Shown here: piece by piece, positions 61,001 to 64,000 of the stretch | How positions within the stretch are numbered: the first letter of the stretch is position 1 | Layout of the letters: each line of letters opens with the position of its first letter | Assembly: GCA_032207245.1 (NCBI GenBank) | Contig: CM063503.1 | Coordinates: 59,382,817-59,446,816, forward strand | Length of the DNA: 64,000 nucleotides | Origin: Pardosa pseudoannulata | Taxonomy: Eukaryota > Arthropoda > Arachnida > Araneae > Lycosidae | Reading direction: 5' to 3' | Translations under genes and position numbers: made by a program | Notes under the pieces: generated by a model | Database searches by the model: none | What the model saw: the letters and a program-made list of their open reading frames with translations, nothing else | What the model was told of the DNA's origin: nothing

Positions 61001-64000
61001 ATTTAAATAGAATATCAAAAATATAAGATTTATTCCATCATACTTTTTGTTCAGCTAACTCTTGACGTCTTTTTTCCAACATTCGCTGTTGCTCATTAGT
61101 GTGATCAATTATATTTTTTCCTCCACAAAGCAATTTTGCTTCCAGTTCCTAGAACAGAAAGTAATGCTGTTATTGATAATTTATATAAAAGAAGTTATTT
61201 TAATTTCATTAAAATTTATCTCTATAAATTTTAATATTTTCTGATGTACAAAGTATGTTTTCATATTCTTTTTCATAAGACAAAATTATCTCCTTCCTGA
61301 CAATTTTGCTCATTAGCTCTCATTTCCATTAACTCTCCACTATTGTAACATTTTTTATTGCAAAACTTTTAAGAAATTGTAGGTTTTCTTTTGAATTTTT
61401 TTTCCAGAATACAACTCTAGAAATGGAAGGTTTCTTGAACAATAGTTAAACTGTTTTACAAAAACCTATCATAGTTTGGCATGTTTGGTTTTAGAACATT
61501 TTATTTTAATTTCTCAGTTGAAGTCTTAGAGAGCTTTGGAACAGAATTTTTTCCAAGTCAAAATTCAATTTGTGTCACAATGTAAGCATAAAATAGGTTT
61601 TACATATTTAACTCTTATGAATTTCTAGCTTCCTTTACTGACAATCATTTTAATTAACATCAGAACAAAATAGCACTGATGATTTCTAACTCAATCTGAG
61701 AATTAAAAAAATGTTCACTGCATGAAAGATAAGGCCAGTCTCATAACACAGGTAATAACATTTTCCATTTTTGCTTTGTTCGAGAATTCCACATAGAATA
61801 TGAAAAGATCTACACATTTAATAAAGGTTCATGGGAAGTTTAGGTTTGGTTGGGAGTGCTATAGTCTACTTTTTTACAACAAGAGGGCTAATAAGACCAA
61901 AGGTGCATGGAAGATATACCAAGCGTAGAACTGGAAAAAATGAAGACAGCATTATAAGAATTTTTTAATTCAGACATTAAATAAATATTAATACTTTTGC
62001 TGCATACCACTTTGTAGGATAGGTTACAGAAATGCTAGTTACAAGCTGCATGTGACCTACAGTTTGTGATTTTAAAACCCTTGGTGTACATATAAGAACT
62101 AATGAAATTTTATCCCTAGCAAAATAATTTTCTATAAAATAAGTTAAAATATAGAAATTTGAAAACCAATATAACTTATAGATACCATGAAAAAATTTTA
62201 ATTCTAACCTGCAATTGACTTTTTATTTTTTCCTTTGCTTCATTTTCCATTCTCAGCTCTTCATCTTTAGCTTTTATGTCCCTTAAAATCTTTTCTTTCT
62301 CCTATAGAAATAAGACAGTTTAAAGATACCTTTCAACAACACTTAAATAAAACATTCAGAATAAATACAAAAACAAAACATACTTCAGTCATGAGATTTT
62401 GTTCATTTAAGTAAGCTACGCGTTCTTCCATTAGAAGATGCTCCATTTTTCTGACTATTTCCACACTAGCAGGTTCCATTTGCTCAATGACATCACCTTC
62501 AATAATCTTATTTTCTTTCTTTTTCTTTCTTTTAGCTTCTTTTAATGCCAACTGGGCTTTCAAGCTGAAATATCACACAAATAAAATATACTGTATAATG
62601 AAACAGAAAACTCTTACTTTAAATATATTTGTATACGATTCAAGCTTTGCCAAAATTAATAAACTTAAAAAATCAACCTGCATCTTTCAAGTAAACTCCT
62701 TCAAAAAGGAAAACACTAAATAGTAATTTCTTTTCAACTTTTTTTTTAGATTATACTTCAGTACATTTAATGTTTTCTGTCCAAGACAAAATCATTAGTA
62801 TAATAATTATTCTTATTAATACTGTCACAGTAATTGTTTATTTTGGACTGTTAGATCATTTTTAAAGATTTAGTTAAGGATATATTTGGTTCATTTTTAC
62901 TGTACAAATTATGTACAAAATTTTAAACAAGAATCAAGAAACTTAATGTTATGGACAATCAATAGGCAGTTTTTTTTAATTATAAATATTGTGCATTTAC
63001 TATTTATAAATGAAAGTCTACACTAATAGTGATAGTAAAATCTAATTAAATAAAATTAATTAAATTGATTAATGTTCTTGGTTATGTTTAATTTCAAAGT
63101 TATTGATGTTAAATTCAGTGACAATTTTTGAAAAATCTTAATATTTGAATTTGATATTTATGTCAATTATTTAGAGAATTTAATATTTTCATTTAAAACT
63201 TATATAAATGGTTTATATAAATTGTTTGGAAAATATGATATTTATTTTTAAAATAAGATTTGAAAAGAGTATGAGTGAACTCTCAGGGTAATTTAATAAG
63301 TTAGTTAGGAATATTAAATTTTTGATTTTAAGTTAAATTTGATTATTATTCTGGAATTTGCCATGAAGGAGAGCTGCCTACATGGGCAAATCTTTCTGAA
63401 GGTATAAAATTATAGTGATAAATAATAAAACAATAAATTATTAAACTAACTATTATATTAATCCTAATATGGATAAAAATTTATTTAGAATCACAGATAA
63501 TATGCAGAAAACTAAACTTGGCTTGTGAATTCACACACATATAAATATCATTGAAGTTTTAAATGCCAGATTATCACTTTTTAGAAGTCTATGTTAAGAC
63601 CTTGAAATCTGAGAGAATTTCCTCTTCCCTTTTCACTTGTGCATAGTTATGATTTAAACATGACACATATAGCACATCTAGTGATAAAAATAGTTAATTT
63701 TTGCATTCCACAAAATAAAATTTTTTTCTCCCCAACTGCCTGTCTATGTTTTACAGATTTTCTACACTTAAAGCATCTACATTATGGATACAAGTTTTAA
63801 ATCTATCTGACTGTTTTTCTACTATTCGCTATGAATTCTGCATCATTGTAAATACATATATATGAATACATGAACATAACTGAATAATTGTCTTCTGGGA
63901 GTTAAAACTATAAACTAAAAGAAAAAAATCTAAATCAATTTCATTAGAACTTACCGAGATATCTCTTCCTTATATTTAAGTAAGATGGCATCTTTAGGAT
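51899..64000 (-). CDS. KIF3B: Kinesin-II motor subunit KIF3B/Klp68D, C-terminal half
   Basis: KIF3B pairs with KIF3A and KAP in heterotrimeric kinesin-II, a plus-end microtubule motor for intraflagellar and vesicle transport. Ten exons are visible: 63955-64000 (continuing beyond the window), 62384-62564, 62209-62301, 61044-61148, 59417-59655, 56101-56208, 55149-55263, 53941-54071, 52861-52923 and 51899-52025. All introns have GT/AG ends and every join keeps frame. Recognisable family segments in order are [85 protein letters not shown] and PRGLVPK near the C-terminus. The motor domain is upstream of the window. The tail ends 13 residues after the usual PRGLVPK end. I am confident of KIF3B over KIF3A from the GGKNI and RGLVPK signatures, as I know the family. 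Confidence 0.93.
52026..52860 (-). other. KIF3B intron, no feature seen
   Basis: 835 bp, GT/AG, AT-rich. Confidence 0.8.
52861..52923 (-). CDS. KIF3B: KIF3B exon: Ser/Arg-rich tail
   Basis: A short exon encoding [20 protein letters not shown], low in conservation like the KSKARPKSGRKSGSS region of vertebrate KIF3B. The phases fit both neighbours. Confidence 0.85.
52924..53940 (-). other. KIF3B intron with AAT/ATT palindromic repeat
   Basis: 1.0-kb intron. Contains the trinucleotide tract listed at 53569-53621. Confidence 0.8.
53569..53621. repeat. (AAT)n(ATT)n inverted trinucleotide repeat
   Basis: AAT repeats run into ATT/TTA repeats with a near-perfect centre of symmetry, so the tract can fold on itself. 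Confidence 0.9.
53941..54071 (-). CDS. KIF3B: KIF3B exon: tail [11 protein letters not shown]
   Basis: Encodes [20 protein letters not shown] and [20 protein letters not shown]. This is the tail segment that follows the basic region in the family. It ends in phase 2 at a GTAAGT donor. Confidence 0.92.
54072..55148 (-). other. KIF3B intron, no feature seen
   Basis: 1.08 kb, GT/AG, AT-rich. Confidence 0.8.
55149..55263 (-). CDS. KIF3B: KIF3B exon: RPLSA basic tail
   Basis: Encodes [20 protein letters not shown] and [18 protein letters not shown]. It corresponds to the RPVSA...ARYR part of the KIF3B tail. The acceptor is TGTTTAG and the donor GTAATG. Confidence 0.92.
55264..56100 (-). other. 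KIF3B intron, no feature seen
   Basis: 837 bp, GT/AG. The plus-strand frame at 55775-56011 is unsupported. Confidence 0.8.
56101..56208 (-). CDS. KIF3B: KIF3B exon: coil-tail junction
   Basis: Encodes [20 protein letters not shown] then [15 protein letters not shown], matching the LIIENFIPxEEK...DEEED region at the start of the globular tail. The acceptor is TTTGCAG and the donor GTGAGT. Confidence 0.92.
56209..59416 (-). other. KIF3B 3.2-kb intron with repeats
   Basis: The largest intron. Contains GC-richer repeat-like pieces (about 56680-56840 and 57300-57620) and a roughly 150-bp tandem array (57640-58440). The rest is plain AT-rich. Confidence 0.75.
57640..58440. repeat. ~150-bp degenerate tandem repeat, about five copies
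   Basis: The marker ACTAGATGTTAYAA recurs at about 57794, 57936, 58083, 58248 and 58394 (spacings 142, 147, 165, 146). Each copy also holds TACAAAATNTNAACA, a GCTAATCATTTTYAGTTATGC segment, and ATATAGAGTTCAGATTACAA. The copies are well diverged. Confidence 0.8.
59417..59655 (-). CDS. KIF3B: KIF3B exon: distal coiled coil
   Basis: Encodes [20 protein letters not shown], the conserved [20 protein letters not shown], and EALTRDIKL. It ends with two bases of a Thr codon at a GTAAGT donor. A long 3.2-kb intron follows. Confidence 0.93.
59656..61043 (-). other. KIF3B intron with SINE-like segment
   Basis: 1.39-kb intron holding the segment listed at 60370-60545. Otherwise AT-rich. Confidence 0.75.
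60370..60545 (+). mobile_element. Possible decayed tRNA-derived SINE
   Basis: GGAGTTAGCATATTGTGTCA precedes GGTTTGAGTTTGATTCCCAAG, which is box B-like. The body downstream is GC-richer than the intron. It is too decayed to assign to the 19541/20096 family. Confidence 0.3.
61044..61148 (-). CDS. KIF3B: KIF3B exon: GGKNI signature
   Basis: Encodes [20 protein letters not shown] then [15 protein letters not shown], 35 codons, phase 0 on both sides. The AKLLxGGKNIxDHTNEQQ segment is strongly conserved in KIF3B. Confidence 0.93.
61149..62208 (-). other. KIF3B intron, no feature seen
   Basis: 1.06 kb, GT/AG, AT-rich. Confidence 0.8.
62209..62301 (-). CDS. KIF3B: KIF3B exon: coiled coil, 31 codons
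   Basis: Encodes [20 protein letters not shown] and [11 protein letters not shown], phase 0 at both ends. It is separated from the previous exon by an 82-bp intron, the shortest in the gene. Confidence 0.9.
62384..62564 (-). CDS. KIF3B: KIF3B exon: Lys/Glu-rich coiled coil
   Basis: The acceptor is ATTTCAG and the donor GTATGT. Begins [19 protein letters not shown] and includes [18 protein letters not shown], charged heptad-like sequence. The expected acidic/basic stretch after the neck, which helps KIF3A/KIF3B pair, is present as the KRKKKKENK run. Confidence 0.9.
62565..63954 (-). other. KIF3B intron, no feature seen
   Basis: 1.39 kb, GT/AG, AT-rich. Confidence 0.8.
63955..64000 (-). CDS. 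KIF3B: KIF3B exon (partial): post-motor neck/coil start
   Basis: Encodes [14 protein letters not shown] plus two bases of an Arg codon before a GTAAGT donor. It matches the conserved EDPKDALL...EEIARL segment just after the motor domain. The window cuts the exon. Confidence 0.9.

Noticed and set aside
62333..62563. 76-codon ORF ending [16 protein letters not shown] as an independent small membrane protein
   Set aside because: It is a KIF3B exon read through its GTATGT donor into the intron. The hydrophobic end is intron translation.

Overview
The window is AT-rich eukaryotic nuclear DNA. It carries one spliced host gene and a great deal of repetitive DNA. The host gene encodes a KIF3B-type kinesin-II motor. 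Mariner/Tc1, MULE, Jockey-type LINE, BEL/Pao LTR and tRNA-derived SINE sequences all occur together, which suggests an arthropod. A chelicerate such as a spider is my guess, at low confidence. Most long open frames are translations of microsatellites or stop-free satellite units and are not genes.

Layout, left half. Bases 1-3491 hold microsatellites, a decayed tRNA-Ser-like sequence and a mariner-like element (1652-3426) sitting between two (TA)n tracts. Bases 5717-6540 are a 5'-truncated Jockey-like LINE end. Bases 7488-13736 are a nearly intact MULE DNA transposon with long terminal inverted repeats (TIRs) and a perfect 9-bp target duplication. Its three-exon transposase gene is broken only by a homopolymer frameshift, and an internally deleted Tc1 element lies in its first intron. 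Bases 13746-18984 are unannotated AT-rich DNA.

Layout, middle. From 18985 to 41765 lies a roughly 23-kb satellite domain. Its first part is an array of degenerate palindromic units around AATCGATT. This array is interrupted by two tRNA-derived SINEs and by a 4.9-kb element with 13-bp terminal inverted repeats (20401-25311), which carries a set of phase-compatible small exons and a foldback structure. The second part is a 16-bp satellite (GTTCGAGATAACGGGA) in two opposed arms that meet near 30,780. A young BEL/Pao retrotransposon (32161-38748, 250/254-bp LTRs) is inserted in the right arm.

Layout, right half. Bases 41766-51898 contain no recognisable gene and may include a long 3' UTR. From 51899 to the window end, on the minus strand, are ten exons of the C-terminal half of the KIF3B (Drosophila Klp68D) homologue. 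They encode the coiled coil and tail. The motor domain lies beyond base 64,000. All exon joins have consistent phases and GT/AG splice sites.

The transposase genes move or once moved their own elements. The kinesin gene is the only clear cellular gene. The most unusual structures are the opposed 16-bp satellite arms, the exon-bearing TIR element, and the MULE inserted at the centre of a palindrome.
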